DNA of 64,000 nucleotides from Planococcus antarcticus DSM 14505 (GCF_001687565.2 NZ_CP016534.2:1430501-1494500); one strand, 5' to 3'; counted from the first letter of the stretch, positions 7,942-16,847 are shown. Notes: generated by a model from the sequence alone, not told the origin. Numbers and translations: made by a program.

Positions 7942-9870
7942 ATGGCAGACATGATTCAACTGAAATTCCCTGATGGAGCAGTAAAAGAGTTTGAACAAGG
8001 CGTAACTACTGAGGAAATTGCACAATCAATTAGCCCAGGATTGAGAAAAAAAGCATTAGCTGGCAAAGTAGGCGACAAGTTGGTCGATTTACGTGCGCCT
8101 TTGCAAGAAGATGGAGATATCGCCATTGTCACACCTGAATCCAATGAAGGTCTAGAAGTGTTACGTCACAGCACTGCGCATTTGTTGGCACAAGCGATCA
8201 AACGCATGTATCCGGACGCTAAGCTTGGGGTTGGTCCAGTTATTGAAAACGGTTTTTATTACGATATTGATACAGAGTCTGCAATTACGTCAGAAGACTT
8301 GCCATTGATTGAAAAAGAAATGAAAAAAATCATCAATGAAAACGTAGAAATTATCCGCCACGACGTCACACGTGCAGAAGCACAGAAACGATTCGCGGCG
8401 ATTGAAGATCCGTATAAACTGGAACTTCTTGAAGCAATTCCTGAAGATGACCAAGTTTCCATTTATGAACAAGGTGATTTTTTTGACCTTTGCAGAGGCG
8501 TTCATGTACCGTCAACAGGAAAGTTGAAAGAGTTTAAATTATTAAGTGTTGCAGGTGCGTATTGGAGAGGCAACAGCGACAACAAGATGCTTCAGCGCAT
8601 CTACGGAACAGCTTTCTTCAAAAAAGAAGATTTGAAAGCGCATCTTGAAATGCTAGAAGAAGCGAAAGAACGCGATCATCGTAAAATCGGAAAAGAATTG
8701 AATTTATTCATGAATTCTCAGAAAGTTGGTCAAGGTTTACCGATGTGGCTTCCGAAAGGTGCTACAATTCGTCGTATTATTGAACGTTATATTGTCGACA
8801 AAGAAGAGCGTCTGGGCTATGACCACGTTTATACGCCTGTTATGGGAAGCGTGGAATTGTACAAGACTAGCGGGCACTGGGACCATTACCAAGATGATAT
8901 GTTCCCGGTCATGAAAATGGACAACGAGGAATTGGTATTGCGTCCAATGAACTGTCCGCATCACATGATGATTTTCAAACAAGGCATTCATTCCTATCGT
9001 CAATTGCCGATTCGTATCGCAGAACTTGGATTGATGCATCGTTATGAAATGTCAGGTGCTTTATCCGGACTGCAGCGTGTCCGCGGAATGACTTTGAATG
9101 ACGCCCACATCTTTGTACGTCCAGACCAGATTAAAGAAGAATTCAAACGTGTCGTCAACCTGGTTGTTGAAGTTTATAAAGATTTTGACATCAAGAATTA
9201 TTCATTCCGTCTGTCTTATCGTGATCCAGCAGACAAAGAAAAATACTTTGACGATGACGCCATGTGGAATCGTGCACAAGCCATGCTAAAAGAAGCGATG
9301 GATGAAATGGAAATTGACTATGAAGAAGTAGAAGGCGAAGCGGCATTTTACGGACCTAAAGTAGACGTCCAAGTAAAAACAGCTCTCGGCAAAGAAGAGA
9401 CTTTGTCGACTGTCCAGCTTGACTTCCTTCTGCCGGAACGTTTTGACTTGTCGTATATCGGCGAAGACGGCAAACAGCATCGTCCGGTCGTCATTCACCG
9501 GGGAGTCGTTTCGACAATGGAGCGCTTTGTTGCATTCCTGATTGAAGAATACAAAGGGGCTTTCCCAACATGGCTTGCACCAGTACAAGTGGAATTGATT
9601 CCGGTATCACTTGATGCCCACAGTATTTACACAAAAGAGTTGCAGGAAACATTGCAGTCTTATAAGATCCGTGTGGATATCGATGAACGCGATGAAAAGC
9701 TCGGTTATAAGATTCGTGAAGCGCAAATGCAAAAAGTACCATATATGCTCGTCATCGGTGATAGGGAACTAGAAGACGGTTCTGTCAATGTCCGGAAATA
9801 CGGCGAACAGAAATCGGAAAGCATGCCATTCGAAGACTTTGTGAAACTGGTTCAAAGCGAACTTCGGTAA
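7942..9870 (+). CDS. thrS: Threonyl-tRNA synthetase
   Basis: Class II synthetase charging tRNA-Thr. N-terminal TGS domain (about 1-64), editing domain with HSTAHLLA near residue 75, catalytic core with the zinc-binding Cys and His in [10 protein letters not shown], motif 2 in [19 protein letters not shown], motif 3 in [13 protein letters not shown], and a C-terminal anticodon-binding domain from about residue 540. Length 642 aa is typical. Shine-Dalgarno AAAGGAGAGA fixes the ATG. Expression is governed by the upstream T-box; the nested repeat pair lies between the T-box terminator and the start codon. Confidence 0.98.
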   Translation: MADMIQLKFPDGAVKEFEQGVTTEEIAQSISPGLRKKALAGKVGDKLVDLRAPLQEDGDIAIVTPESNEGLEVLRHSTAHLLAQAIKRMYPDAKLGVGPVIENGFYYDIDTESAITSEDLPLIEKEMKKIINENVEIIRHDVTRAEAQKRFAAIEDPYKLELLEAIPEDDQVSIYEQGDFFDLCRGVHVPSTGKLKEFKLLSVAGAYWRGNSDNKMLQRIYGTAFFKKEDLKAHLEMLEEAKERDHRKIGKELNLFMNSQKVGQGLPMWLPKGATIRRIIERYIVDKEERLGYDHVYTPVMGSVELYKTSGHWDHYQDDMFPVMKMDNEELVLRPMNCPHHMMIFKQGIHSYRQLPIRIAELGLMHRYEMSGALSGLQRVRGMTLNDAHIFVRPDQIKEEFKRVVNLVVEVYKDFDIKNYSFRLSYRDPADKEKYFDDDAMWNRAQAMLKEAMDEMEIDYEEVEGEAAFYGPKVDVQVKTALGKEETLSTVQLDFLLPERFDLSYIGEDGKQHRPVVIHRGVVSTMERFVAFLIEEYKGAFPTWLAPVQVELIPVSLDAHSIYTKELQETLQSYKIRVDIDERDEKLGYKIREAQMQKVPYMLVIGDRELEDGSVNVRKYGEQKSESMPFEDFVKLVQSELR

Positions 9871-9875
9871 ACGTC

Positions 9876-9904
9876 TTGACAGGTCCAAAGGCACGTGATA
9901 TTAT
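9876..9904 (+). promoter_or_regulatory. SigA-type promoter of infC-rpmI-rplT
   Basis: TTGACA (9876-9881), 17-base spacer, TATTAT (9899-9904), directly after the thrS stop codon. No terminator is seen between thrS and this promoter. Confidence 0.8.
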
Positions 9905-9917
9905 GAATAAGGTTATA

Positions 9918-10062
9918 GAATACTTATATGTGCAAGCAGGAGCACCCGCTTCTCACCTGATCGACCGATTGTTGGCAGGTATACACGATTGACTTTTACA
10001 CGCAGAAAGAAGCGTGTTGTCATATTTGCGGGTGGACCTCTGTGGTCCATCCGCTTTTGTTT
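9918..10062 (+). ncRNA. L20-type autoregulatory leader of infC-rpmI-rplT
   Basis: The leader carries GCACCCGCTTCTCACCTG, characteristic of Bacillales L20 leaders, and ends in a terminator stem GCGGGTGGACC (10028-10038) / GGTCCATCCGC (10044-10054) followed by TTTTGTTTT. Ribosomal protein L20 is known to bind this leader in B. subtilis and promote premature termination. Boundaries are approximate. Confidence 0.85.
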
Positions 10063-10139
10063 TGATCGGAACCCTGTAAACCGGTTCGGCCGGTTCACAC
10101 ATTTAAGCTATTCGCGACACTATCCGGAGGTGGATTACT

Positions 10140-10658
10140 ATTAGCAAAGACATTAATGTAAATGAAGGTATTCGTGCACGTGAGTTGCGAGTTATTGATC
10201 AAAACGGTGAACAACTTGGCATCAAAACACGTAACGAAGCACTTGAAATTGCAGCTCGTGTCAACTTGGATCTTGTTCTTGTGGCTCCTCAAGCTAAGCC
10301 GCCGGTTGCTCGTATCATGGACCACGGTAAGTTCAAGTTTGAGCAACAGAAGAAAGATCGTGAAATCCGTAAAAATCAGAAAGTGATTGTCGTCAAAGAA
10401 GTACGTTTAAGCCCTTCAATTGACGATCACGATTTCAACACGAAACTTCGCAATGCAATCAAGTTCCTTGAAAAAGGCGACAAAGTGAAAGCTTCTATTC
10501 GTTTCAAAGGCCGTGCGATTACGCATAAAGAAATCGGACAACGTGTTCTTGAACGTTTCGCAGAAGCGTGCAAAGAAGTTGCTACGGTTGAACAACGCCC
10601 TAAAATGGATGGCCGCAGCATGTTCTTGATGCTCGCACCAGTCAACGAAAAAGAATAA
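10140..10658 (+). CDS. infC: Translation initiation factor IF-3
   Basis: IF-3 binds the 30S subunit, blocks premature 50S joining and checks initiation codons. The frame reads [15 protein letters not shown] immediately after an ATT at 10140, matching the start of Geobacillus IF-3, with Shine-Dalgarno GGAGG 9 bases upstream (10126-10130); a second ATT at 10134 is also in frame. Initiation from AUU is the classical autoregulatory feature of infC. Later TTG/ATG codons would truncate the conserved N-terminal domain. The product is 172 aa with the linker and RNP-like C-terminal domain ([11 protein letters not shown]). First gene of an operon with rpmI and rplT. Confidence 0.93.
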   Translation: MSKDINVNEGIRARELRVIDQNGEQLGIKTRNEALEIAARVNLDLVLVAPQAKPPVARIMDHGKFKFEQQKKDREIRKNQKVIVVKEVRLSPSIDDHDFNTKLRNAIKFLEKGDKVKASIRFKGRAITHKEIGQRVLERFAEACKEVATVEQRPKMDGRSMFLMLAPVNEKE

Positions 10659-10685
10659 GAGATCATTGTTTAGGAGGAATTCGAA

Positions 10686-10886
10686 ATGCCGAAAATGAAA
10701 AGCCATAGCGGTGCGTCAAAACGTTTCAAAAAAACGGGTACTGGTAAAGTAAGACGTAACAGCTCACACACTAGCCACTTATTTGCAAACAAATCAACTA
10801 AGCAAAAGCGTAAACTTCGCAAAGGGAAACTTGTTTCTTCAGGCGACTTGAAGCGCATCAAATCACTAATCTATAACATGAAATAA
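10686..10886 (+). CDS. rpmI: 50S ribosomal protein L35
   Basis: 66-aa basic ribosomal protein, [20 protein letters not shown] being the classic N-terminus. Shine-Dalgarno TAGGAGGAAT lies 7 bases upstream. It lies in the infC-rpmI-rplT operon, but is separated from rplT by 165 bases holding a degenerate family A repeat. Confidence 0.97.
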   Translation: MPKMKSHSGASKRFKKTGTGKVRRNSSHTSHLFANKSTKQKRKLRKGKLVSSGDLKRIKSLIYNMK

Positions 10887-10904
10887 GAAAATGACAAAGG
10901 CTCG

Positions 10905-11018
10905 AGTAAATTCGATGGGCACAGGACGAATAGGTGAGGCGACGCTTTCTGCCGTAAAGCCACTTTGGTTTATGACCCCGAGGATTTTAGCGCTAAAGTC
11001 TAGAAAAGAACAAAAATC
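10905..11018 (+). repeat. Degenerate family A repeat inside the ribosomal operon
   Basis: Contains recognisable pieces of the family consensus: GAGGCGACGCTTTCTGCCGT (inner stem), TTTATGACCCC and GCGCTAAAGTCT near the 3' end. Stem arms are eroded. It lies between rpmI and rplT and should be transcribed with them. Confidence 0.5.
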
Positions 11019-11051
11019 GAATTTTATATATTCAGCAGGAGGTAATGTGAT

Positions 11052-11411
11052 ATGCCACGCGTAAAAGGTGGAACAGTGACGCGCCAGCGTCGTAAAAAGG
11101 TCATTAAATTAGCAAAAGGTTATTATGGTGCAAAGCACATCCTTTTCAAAGTAGCAAATCAACAGGTGATGAAGTCAGGTAACTATGCTTACCGTGACCG
11201 CCGCAACAAAAAACGTGATTTCCGTAGACTTTGGATCACACGTATCAACGCAGCAGCTCGTATGAACGAAATTTCATACAGCCGTCTTATGCACGGATTA
11301 AAAGTTGCAGGCATCGACATCAACCGCAAAATGCTAGCTGAAATCGCTGTATCTGATGCAGCTGCATTCACAGCATTGGTTGACCAAGCAAAAAAGGCAG
11401 TAACTAAGTAA
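11052..11411 (+). CDS. rplT: 50S ribosomal protein L20
   Basis: 119-aa ribosomal protein L20, needed for early 50S assembly and the autoregulator of this operon via the upstream leader. N-terminus [21 protein letters not shown] and the Arg/Lys-rich [15 protein letters not shown] segment are diagnostic. Shine-Dalgarno AGGAGGT precedes the ATG. It is the last gene of the operon; transcripts probably run through the repeat cluster to the terminator at 11734-11769. Confidence 0.98.
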   Translation: MPRVKGGTVTRQRRKKVIKLAKGYYGAKHILFKVANQQVMKSGNYAYRDRRNKKRDFRRLWITRINAAARMNEISYSRLMHGLKVAGIDINRKMLAEIAVSDAAAFTALVDQAKKAVTK

Positions 11412-11412
11412 T

Positions 11413-11687
11413 AAAAGCGGAAGTGTCTGTTCAGACCTGACAGGCTTAAGACGGACCAACAAGCGGCGCTTTTTGCCGCACAGGTGGGCTGACTTAAGTC
11501 CCGAGGGTCTAGACACTGCAGCTAGATAGTAATAAAAGCGGAAGTGACCGGTTTGCTCCGACAGGCATAAGATGAACTTCCGAAGCGGCGCTTTTGCCGC
11601 ACAGGAAGAACAGCTTATGACCCGAGGAGCAGGTCATTGCAGCTAGATAGTAAAAGCGGAAGTGACCGTTCATTGCAGGCCATAGAC
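11413..11687 (+). repeat. Tandem family A hairpin repeats (two full, one partial)
   Basis: Copies start with AAAAGCGGAAGTG at 11413, 11533 and 11652, with periods of 120 and 119 bases. Copy 1 arms AGTGTCT/AGACACT, copy 2 arms AGTGACC/GGTCATT and GCTCC/GGAGC. Copy 3 retains only its 5' end. No coding sequence is evident in 11412-11784 apart from the ysdA ribosome site. Confidence 0.8.
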
Positions 11688-11733
11688 ATCACACAACTAG
11701 AAAGCTGCAATGCTCAGGCGTTTAGCGAAACAA

Positions 11734-11769
11734 TAAAAAAGACTGACGAGAATTCGTCAGTCTTTTTTT
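11734..11769 (+). terminator. Terminator after rplT repeat cluster
   Basis: AAAAAAGACTGACGA and TCGTCAGTCTTTTTTT form a long stem with a tiny AATT loop and a T-run. The T-run reaches an ATG at 11770 that is therefore unlikely to be a real start. Confidence 0.9.
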
Positions 11770-11784
11770 ATGGAGGAAAACCCT

Positions 11785-12063
11785 ATGTTTTTGATTATCT
11801 TTGGTTATTTTGCAATTCTGACCGTAATGGCTTTTGTTATGATGAAAGTCGACAAACACCAGGCGCAGCATCGTGGACAGCGGATTCCTGAAAAGAACCT
11901 GTGGACAGTGGCGATTTTTGGCGGTGGCATTGGCGCTTATCTTGGCATGATGGCATTCCGCCACAAAACAAAACATACCAATTTCCGAATTGGCTTCCTA
12001 GTATTAGCGATGCTCGATTTTGCTTTTCTTATTTGGAGCTTCCAAAATTACTTTAATGGATGA
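11785..12063 (+). CDS. ysdA: DUF1294 membrane protein (YsdA-like)
   Basis: Small integral membrane protein of the DUF1294 family, function unknown. About three hydrophobic segments: FLIIFGYFAILTVMAFVMM, an internal stretch around GGGIGAYLGMMAF, and IGFLVLAMLDFAFLIW. The family signature KNLWTVAIFGGGIGAYLGM is present. The start at 11785 is chosen because GGAGG (11772-11776) lies 8 bases before it; the earlier ATG at 11770 overlaps the terminator. 92 aa, close to B. subtilis YsdA. Same position downstream of rplT as in Bacillus. Confidence 0.85.
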   Translation: MFLIIFGYFAILTVMAFVMMKVDKHQAQHRGQRIPEKNLWTVAIFGGGIGAYLGMMAFRHKTKHTNFRIGFLVLAMLDFAFLIWSFQNYFNG

Positions 12064-12072
12064 GCGCTGAGC

Positions 12073-12459
12073 TCATTCTTCCTGCTTCATTAAGCGTTCT
12101 ATCGGATTTTTCCAGTTGATGCGGGCTTCTGGATAATTCATCAAAATTTCCTTTTCAAGAAAGTAGAAATCTTCCTTGGTGAAGCCTTGCAACTGATCGG
12201 GGTTTTCTACCCATACGAAAATGGAGACGACTTCGAAAGAATTCCCAGTTGTTCCGAGGTATTTCTCACCTTCGAAAAGCACGCCACGAAGCGCGATAAA
12301 AAAGTTTTTTTGTACATTTTTTACATCATCCAAAAAATAGTAAGTTCCTGATTCAAGGGCGGTATCCAATTTCCTTTTAGGATCTACAATATAGCGGATC
12401 AATCGGTAAAACAAGTAAATGATCAATATCAGTACAATGAGGCGTATAAGAAAAGCCAT
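12073..12459 (-). CDS. ysdB: YsdB-like protein (sigma-W pathway protein)
   Basis: 128-aa protein on the opposite strand to its neighbours, with an N-terminal hydrophobic anchor (LIRLIVLILIIYLFYRLIRYI, residues 4-24) followed by a soluble domain (LESGTYYFLDDVKNVQKNFFIALRG, FEGEKYLG). It resembles B. subtilis YsdB, which has been reported to affect sigma-W activation; the role is not established here. It faces the dUTPase gene divergently and converges with ysdA with a 9-base gap. Confidence 0.78.
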   Translation of the reverse strand: MAFLIRLIVLILIIYLFYRLIRYIVDPKRKLDTALESGTYYFLDDVKNVQKNFFIALRGVLFEGEKYLGTTGNSFEVVSIFVWVENPDQLQGFTKEDFYFLEKEILMNYPEARINWKNPIERLMKQEE

Positions 12460-12555
12460 TTGAATTACCTCCTAATTTACATAGTCCTACTAATAACTAT
12501 ACGAGTGAGAAGTCGTTTAGTTTCAAGATTTATTTTAACTAAAGGAGAGATGATT

Positions 12556-13041
12556 ATGAAATTGCAGGAATTGTTCAAAATGCAGGCAGAACTGGATCGT
12601 TTTATCCAATCTAATCAGGAAATTACTGAAGATGTTTTCCGCAAAAAAGGATTGGCTCTATTAGTGGAGTTGGCAGAACTAGCAAATGAAACACGTTGTT
12701 TCAAGTTTTGGAGCACGAAAGGCCCATCGGAACGATCTGTTATTCTGGAAGAGTATGTCGACTCTATTCACTTCCTATTGTCGCTCGGTATTGAGAAAGA
12801 TTTGAATACGCTAGAAGTTTGGCCAGATCCCGTTGTAGGAAAAGGCATGACAGAGCTATTTCTGTCGACGCAAAAAGCCATACAGGAATTTCTTGAGAAC
12901 TATTCGATGTCCAACTTCATGGAGATTTGGAGTTGCTACGGCGGGTTGGCTACAGCATTGGAATTCAGTTATGATGAAGTGCTTGAAGCCTATATCCAAA
13001 AGAATAAAACCAATTATGACCGCCAGCACGATGGGTATTGA
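12556..13041 (+). CDS. Dimeric dUTP diphosphatase (dUTPase_2 / MazG-like)
   Basis: Hydrolyses dUTP to dUMP, keeping uracil out of DNA. All-alpha dimeric type: ELAELANETRCFKFWS and EEYVDSIHFLLSLG supply the acidic metal-binding residues; WSCYGGLATALEFSYDEVLEAY is the C-terminal helix. The start at 12556 follows AAAGGAG (12541-12547) by 8 bases; the ATG at 12550 is too close and upstream in-frame codons give non-conserved residues. 161 aa. Unrelated in fold to the trimeric dUTPases. Confidence 0.88.
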   Translation: MKLQELFKMQAELDRFIQSNQEITEDVFRKKGLALLVELAELANETRCFKFWSTKGPSERSVILEEYVDSIHFLLSLGIEKDLNTLEVWPDPVVGKGMTELFLSTQKAIQEFLENYSMSNFMEIWSCYGGLATALEFSYDEVLEAYIQKNKTNYDRQHDGY

Positions 13042-13116
13042 TAAAAGAATGTTTTGATAATTTGGCGGGTTTCTATTATACTAAGTGAGTAATAAATTAT
13101 TTAGGGGGTCGAAATA

Positions 13117-14205
13117 ATGACTAAGTTGGATGAAACACAATTAATGTTAAAAGAATTGACGGACGCTAATGGCATTCCAGGAAATGAGCGCCAATCGCGT
13201 GAAGTCATGAAAAAATACATAGCACCATTTGCCGACTCGATTGAAACAGACGGTCTGGGTAGCTTAATCGCGCGAAAAGAAGGACTGGCTGACGGACCTA
13301 AAATTATGGTAGCAGGCCATTTGGATGAAGTCGGATTCATGATTTCCCAAATCGACGATAAAGGATTTTTGAAATTCCAAACGGTAGGCGGCTGGTGGTC
13401 ACAGGTGATGCTGGCGCAGCGTGTGACGATTACTACACGCAGCGGCAAAGAAATCACAGGCGTGATTGGCTCAAAGCCACCACATATTTTATCACCCGAA
13501 GCACGCAAAAAGCCCGTTGAAATCAAAGATATGTTTATCGATATTGGTGCCTCGTCGCCTGAAGAAGTAAAAGAATGGGGAGTCACTCCAGGTGACATGG
13601 TCACACCATATTTTGAATTTACCGTGATGAACAATGAAAAATTGCTGATGGCGAAAGCCTGGGATAACCGAATCGGCTGTGCCATTGCAATTGACGTCTT
13701 GAAAGGATTGAAAGGCGTTGACCATCCGAATGTTGTTTATGGAGTCGGAACAGTTCAAGAAGAAATTGGACTGCGCGGCGCGAAAACAGCGACCGCTCAA
13801 ATCCAACCTGATATCGGATTCGCAGTGGACGTTGGAATTGCCGGCGATACACCAGGAGTCACCAGCAAGGAATCCAACAGCAAAATGGGTGAAGGTCCGC
13901 AATTGCTATTGTTCGACGCATCGATGATTTCTCATCGCGGCTTGCGCGAACTGGTAGTGGATACTGCTGAAGAAGCAGGCATTCCGTACCAATTTGAAAC
14001 CATTGCTGGCGGAGGAACAGATGCTGGATCTATCCACTTGACGGCAAATGGCGTTCCTGCCCTTGCTATCGGAGTAGCAACGCGCTATATCCATTCGCAC
14101 GCGGGCATTTTGCACCGTGACGATTACGAAAATGCAGTAAAATTAATCATCGAAGTGATCAAAAAATTGGACAAAGATACAGTAGCCCGCATCACATTCG
14201 AATAA
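13117..14205 (+). CDS. ysdC: M42 family metallopeptidase (glutamyl aminopeptidase-like, YsdC)
   Basis: Di-metal aminopeptidase of the M42 family, cytosolic and usually a large oligomer that trims peptides. Metal and catalytic motifs are in place: [10 protein letters not shown] (His, Asp), AWDNRIGC (bridging Asp), [10 protein letters not shown] (catalytic Glu pair), [12 protein letters not shown] and GGGTDAGS. 362 aa, normal. Older annotations call such proteins endoglucanase M, which is not supported by the motifs. Shine-Dalgarno AGGGGG precedes the ATG, and a strong terminator follows. Confidence 0.93.
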   Translation: MTKLDETQLMLKELTDANGIPGNERQSREVMKKYIAPFADSIETDGLGSLIARKEGLADGPKIMVAGHLDEVGFMISQIDDKGFLKFQTVGGWWSQVMLAQRVTITTRSGKEITGVIGSKPPHILSPEARKKPVEIKDMFIDIGASSPEEVKEWGVTPGDMVTPYFEFTVMNNEKLLMAKAWDNRIGCAIAIDVLKGLKGVDHPNVVYGVGTVQEEIGLRGAKTATAQIQPDIGFAVDVGIAGDTPGVTSKESNSKMGEGPQLLLFDASMISHRGLRELVVDTAEEAGIPYQFETIAGGGTDAGSIHLTANGVPALAIGVATRYIHSHAGILHRDDYENAVKLIIEVIKKLDKDTVARITFE

Positions 14206-14212
14206 GATCGAG

Positions 14213-14243
14213 AATCCCTTCGCCTTGGCGAAGGGATTTTTTG
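14213..14243 (+). terminator. ysdC terminator
   Basis: AATCCCTTCGCC (14213-14224) / GGCGAAGGGATT (14227-14238), 12-bp perfect stem, followed by T-rich sequence. Confidence 0.92.
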
Positions 14244-14318
14244 TATTTTGCAAATAAAGTGGTGTATTGCGCAAACAAAGACAGCGTTCGCGCAAACAAA
14301 CCACGAGATTGTGGGTTT
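14244..14318 (+). repeat. CGCAAACAAA repeat array, left part
   Basis: Degenerate copies of GCGCAAACAAA at about 14250 (TTTGCAAATAAA), 14268 and 14290, spaced roughly 20-23 bases. The array continues on the far side of the IS3 element at 15713, so the element seems to have landed inside it. Confidence 0.6.
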
Positions 14319-14389
14319 AGACTTAAAAGTGGACACGACCAAACGGTTTTCGACATACTGAAACCACCAAGAAAAAGGACGTGTCAAAC

Positions 14390-14689
14390 ATGGGTAAACA
14401 CAAAACGACCGAATACAAGGAATATATCGCCAAGCTCCATATCAAAGAAGGACGGAAAGCCACGGACCTGGCTTATGAAGTCGGCGTGAGTGCCACAACG
14501 GTGCGGCAATGGGCAAGAGAGTATCGGGAAAAGCAAGAGCGTTTAGCGAATCCAACGGGTGAGCCGCTGGTCACCTTCTCAGAGATGGAGAAGAAGCTGC
14601 GGGATACAGAAAACCGGCTGAAAGAGCGTGACGATGAAGTAGAAATCTTAAAAAAGGCCATGCATGTCTTCATGAAAAGCCGCACGTAA
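14390..14689 (+). CDS. IS3-family transposase OrfA (HTH subunit)
   Basis: 99-aa DNA-binding subunit. A helix-turn-helix (KATDLAYEVGVSATTVRQWAR, shown here in part: LAYEVGVSATTVRQW) lies around residues 24-42, followed by a leucine-zipper-like coiled coil (MEKKLRDTENRLKERDDEV, EILKKAM). The codons TTA AAA AAG at 14648-14656 form the slippery heptamer AAAAAAG, at which ribosomes should shift to -1 to make OrfAB. ATG at 14390 is preferred to GTG at 14381. OrfA alone usually acts as a regulator of transposition. Confidence 0.88.
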   Translation: MGKHKTTEYKEYIAKLHIKEGRKATDLAYEVGVSATTVRQWAREYREKQERLANPTGEPLVTFSEMEKKLRDTENRLKERDDEVEILKKAMHVFMKSRT

Positions 14690-14727
14690 TCTTTTCGTTC
14701 ATCCAGGAGCATCGGAACGAATACGAC

Positions 14728-15582
14728 GTGTTGATGATGTGTAATTTACTTGGCGTATCCAGAGGCGGCTACTATAAATGGCGGACTCAGCTGGTCGTAG
14801 ATACTCGGACTGAACGGCAGATTCTGCGGGAAGAACTTCTCCAAAAAATTGCTCAATCGTATCATGAGAGCTATGGCACCTATGGTAGCCCGCGCATTCT
14901 TGAAGATCTCAAGGCGCAGGGATATTCCATATGCGAACGAACCGTGGGTCGTTACATGAAAGAGCTAGGACTCTGTGCATTGCCAGTAAAACAATTCGTG
15001 ACAACGACGGATTCCAACCATCACCAATTCGTTTACCCAAATCTTCTCGAGCGCCGTTTTAATGTCGACAAGCCCAATACGGTCTGGGTATCCGATATCA
15101 CGTATATCTGGACGCTAGAGGGATGGTTGTATCTGGCGAGTGTAATGGATCTATTCTCGCGCAAGATTATCGGGTGGAGTCTGGATGTCACGATGAAGAC
15201 CGAACTGCCACTTGGGGCGCTGCAAGAGGCGCTGCTCTTGCGAAATCCCACTGGTGAGCCAATCCATCACTCTGACCGCGGCTCTCAATACTGTTCCGAT
15301 GAGTACATTAAGTGCTTGAAAAAAGCCGAATTCCAAATCAGCATGAGCCGCAAGGGAGATCCGTACGATAACGCCTGCATCGAATCGTTTCACGCCACCA
15401 TTAAGAAAGAGCTGATTTACCGCCACCGGTTCCGAACACGGGAAGACGCTCGAAAGGCAATCGGCCATTACATCGATGACTTCTATAATTTGCGTAGACG
15501 GCACTCCACACTCGGTTATTTGTCACCCGAAAACTATGAAAAAAAATACGCATCCCTGATATCAGAACGATTGGTTTCGTGA
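14728..15582 (+). CDS. IS3-family transposase OrfB (DDE integrase)
   Basis: Catalytic half of the transposase. HTH_21-like segment (HESYGTYGSPRILEDL) then an integrase core with the DDE triad: Asp in VWVSDITYIW, Asp in IHHSDRGSQY, Glu in NACIESFHATIKKEL; NLRRRHSTLGYLSPE is the standard C-terminus. 284 aa from the first ATG, but the -1 frame is open back to the slippery site at 14650, reading through HEKPHVIFSFIQEHRNEYDV, so the functional product is very likely the OrfAB fusion rather than independent OrfB. Confidence 0.88.
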   Translation: MLMMCNLLGVSRGGYYKWRTQLVVDTRTERQILREELLQKIAQSYHESYGTYGSPRILEDLKAQGYSICERTVGRYMKELGLCALPVKQFVTTTDSNHHQFVYPNLLERRFNVDKPNTVWVSDITYIWTLEGWLYLASVMDLFSRKIIGWSLDVTMKTELPLGALQEALLLRNPTGEPIHHSDRGSQYCSDEYIKCLKKAEFQISMSRKGDPYDNACIESFHATIKKELIYRHRFRTREDARKAIGHYIDDFYNLRRRHSTLGYLSPENYEKKYASLISERLVS

Positions 15583-15588
15583 CAGTTT

Positions 15589-15636
15589 GACAGCCATGAG
15601 AAGCGGTTCGCTTTTGAACCGCTTCTCATGGCTGTC
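15589..15636. repeat. Perfect 21-bp inverted repeat after orfB
   Basis: Arms 15589-15609 and 15616-15636 are exact reverse complements separated by a 6-base loop (GCTTTT). It begins six bases after the orfB stop and lies inside the IS right end. No T-run follows, so it is not a standard intrinsic terminator. Confidence 0.9.
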
Positions 15637-15712
15637 CGATCAAGCGGAGCGCGATAGGGTTTTTGAAGAAAAAGAACAGTTTTTCTGTGTCCACTTTCTT
15701 GACAGAAGACCA

Positions 15713-15760
15713 ATTGCGCAAACAACCCTATTTGTCCCGCAAACAAAAAAGATTTTTCGT
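15713..15760 (+). repeat. CGCAAACAAA repeat array, right part
   Basis: TTGCGCAAACAACCC and TCCCGCAAACAAAAAAG continue the array seen left of the IS3 element. A promoter-like TGCTATACT lies at about 15821, ahead of the NERD gene. Confidence 0.55.
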
Positions 15761-15856
15761 TTTTCGCGAGCGAAAAGCATCCACTTAATGGTTTTTCCTC
15801 TTTTAAGAAGAACAAGTAAAATGCTATACTCTACTTATTCTGATTGAAAGTGCTTT

Positions 15857-16819
15857 ATGAGCAAAAAAGAAATCGTTTTGCTGTCACAAACTGATTTGTT
15901 AGAAAGGTTGTTGTACCGGTTACCTGAGATTCATCCAAAACGCCCATTCCTTCAAATCGAGTTGTATCGAACCGCTGCTGGAAAGCGAGGAGAAGACAGG
16001 CTCGAACGGAAATTGATTGAATTTAGTCCGGAAGAAAATTATCGTTTTTTGCGGAATGTTTGCTTGTCACCGGATGATTGGAAAGTGCAAATGGACGTCT
16101 TATTGCTAACAGAACGTGGAGTCATTTTCATTGAATCAAAAAATAGTAGTGGTCAGCTTTATTTTGATAATCAAACAAGCGAATTCTCAAGAACTGATTT
16201 AGAAGGCGCACGAACTGTAATGGAAAACCCTGCAAGTCAATTAAACAAAAACATTCGCTTTTTAACAAAATTCTTTAAACAGCATAAAATCAATTTACCG
16301 ATCGAGGGTCTAGTTGTATTTACGTCAAAACATTGTGAGTTTATGACCAACCCGAAAAATATCCATGTTTGTAAAACCTACCAACTGATCGATTACTTAT
16401 TCCATATACTTCAGGACTTCCCCGAAAAGAACACCCGCCCCAATTTATCGGAAATCGATAAACTTTTTCAAAAAGCTCAAACTCCTTATATAAGATTTCC
16501 TCTATGCCAGTTATACGCCATTGAACCGAACGAGTTGCGAGTGGGAATTTTTTGTTATAACTGCAAAAACCATCGTGTGATACGAAAGTATAAATACGGT
16601 TGGATGTGCGAGTTGTGTGAAACGATAGATCCACTCGCGCTCGAAAATACTATTCGAGAATATTTTTCACTCGTCCACAAGCGGCTGAGTAATAAGAAAC
16701 TTCGACAATTTTGCAATCTCGAATCACCGTATGTTGTGTCTCGCTTGTTAACGACTTTCGATTTTGAAATTGAAGGCGACTTGCGCAATCGGACCTATCA
16801 ATTGAAGAATAAAGGCTAG
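15857..16819 (+). CDS. NERD-domain protein with C-terminal zinc ribbon
   Basis: Nuclease-related domain protein of unknown function. NERD core: GKRGE at residues 42-46 followed by an E/K-rich helix, Asp80 in QMDVLLL, and Glu93-x-Lys95 in FIESKN, which together form the restriction-endonuclease-like active-site pattern. The C-terminal part has two CxxC pairs (FCYNCKN and MCELCE, about residues 231-256), suggesting a zinc ribbon. 320 aa. It stands alone between two CGCAAACAAA arrays and next to an IS, so it may be accessory. No partner gene identifies a role; nucleic-acid cleavage is inference. Confidence 0.82.
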   Translation: MSKKEIVLLSQTDLLERLLYRLPEIHPKRPFLQIELYRTAAGKRGEDRLERKLIEFSPEENYRFLRNVCLSPDDWKVQMDVLLLTERGVIFIESKNSSGQLYFDNQTSEFSRTDLEGARTVMENPASQLNKNIRFLTKFFKQHKINLPIEGLVVFTSKHCEFMTNPKNIHVCKTYQLIDYLFHILQDFPEKNTRPNLSEIDKLFQKAQTPYIRFPLCQLYAIEPNELRVGIFCYNCKNHRVIRKYKYGWMCELCETIDPLALENTIREYFSLVHKRLSNKKLRQFCNLESPYVVSRLLTTFDFEIEGDLRNRTYQLKNKG

Positions 16820-16847
16820 CTTTTCACTCCGATGAGAAGCTTTTTTT
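16817..16847 (+). terminator. Terminator of NERD gene
   Basis: AGCTTTTC / GAGAAGCT stem followed by seven T. Confidence 0.75.

Larger units (their letters stand above)
14319..15704 (+). mobile_element. IS3-family insertion sequence
   Basis: About 1.39 kb. Imperfect terminal inverted repeats share AAGTGGACAC: left end AGACTTAAAAGTGGACACG from 14319, right end TGTGTCCACTTTCTTGACA ending at 15704. It contains orfA (helix-turn-helix) and orfB (DDE integrase) in the -1 frame, joined by an A6G slippery site at 14650-14656. All motifs are intact, so it may be active. I cannot see a convincing short target duplication, so the exact ends are uncertain by a few bases. Confidence 0.85.

Noticed and set aside
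11637..11891. 84-codon plus-strand frame over the repeat cluster and ysdA start
   Set aside because: It crosses a family A repeat and a strong terminator and is out of frame with ysdA.
13101..13685. 194-codon open frame on the minus strand inside ysdC
   Set aside because: Antisense shadow of a strongly conserved M42 peptidase; composition and lack of a ribosome site argue against coding.
15589..15636. Perfect hairpin considered as an intrinsic terminator for orfB
   Set aside because: No T-run follows either arm; kept as a repeat of unknown role.
14315..15708. Short target-site duplication for the IS3 element
   Set aside because: GTTT on the left and GAAG on the right do not match; ends are imprecise, so no duplication is claimed.
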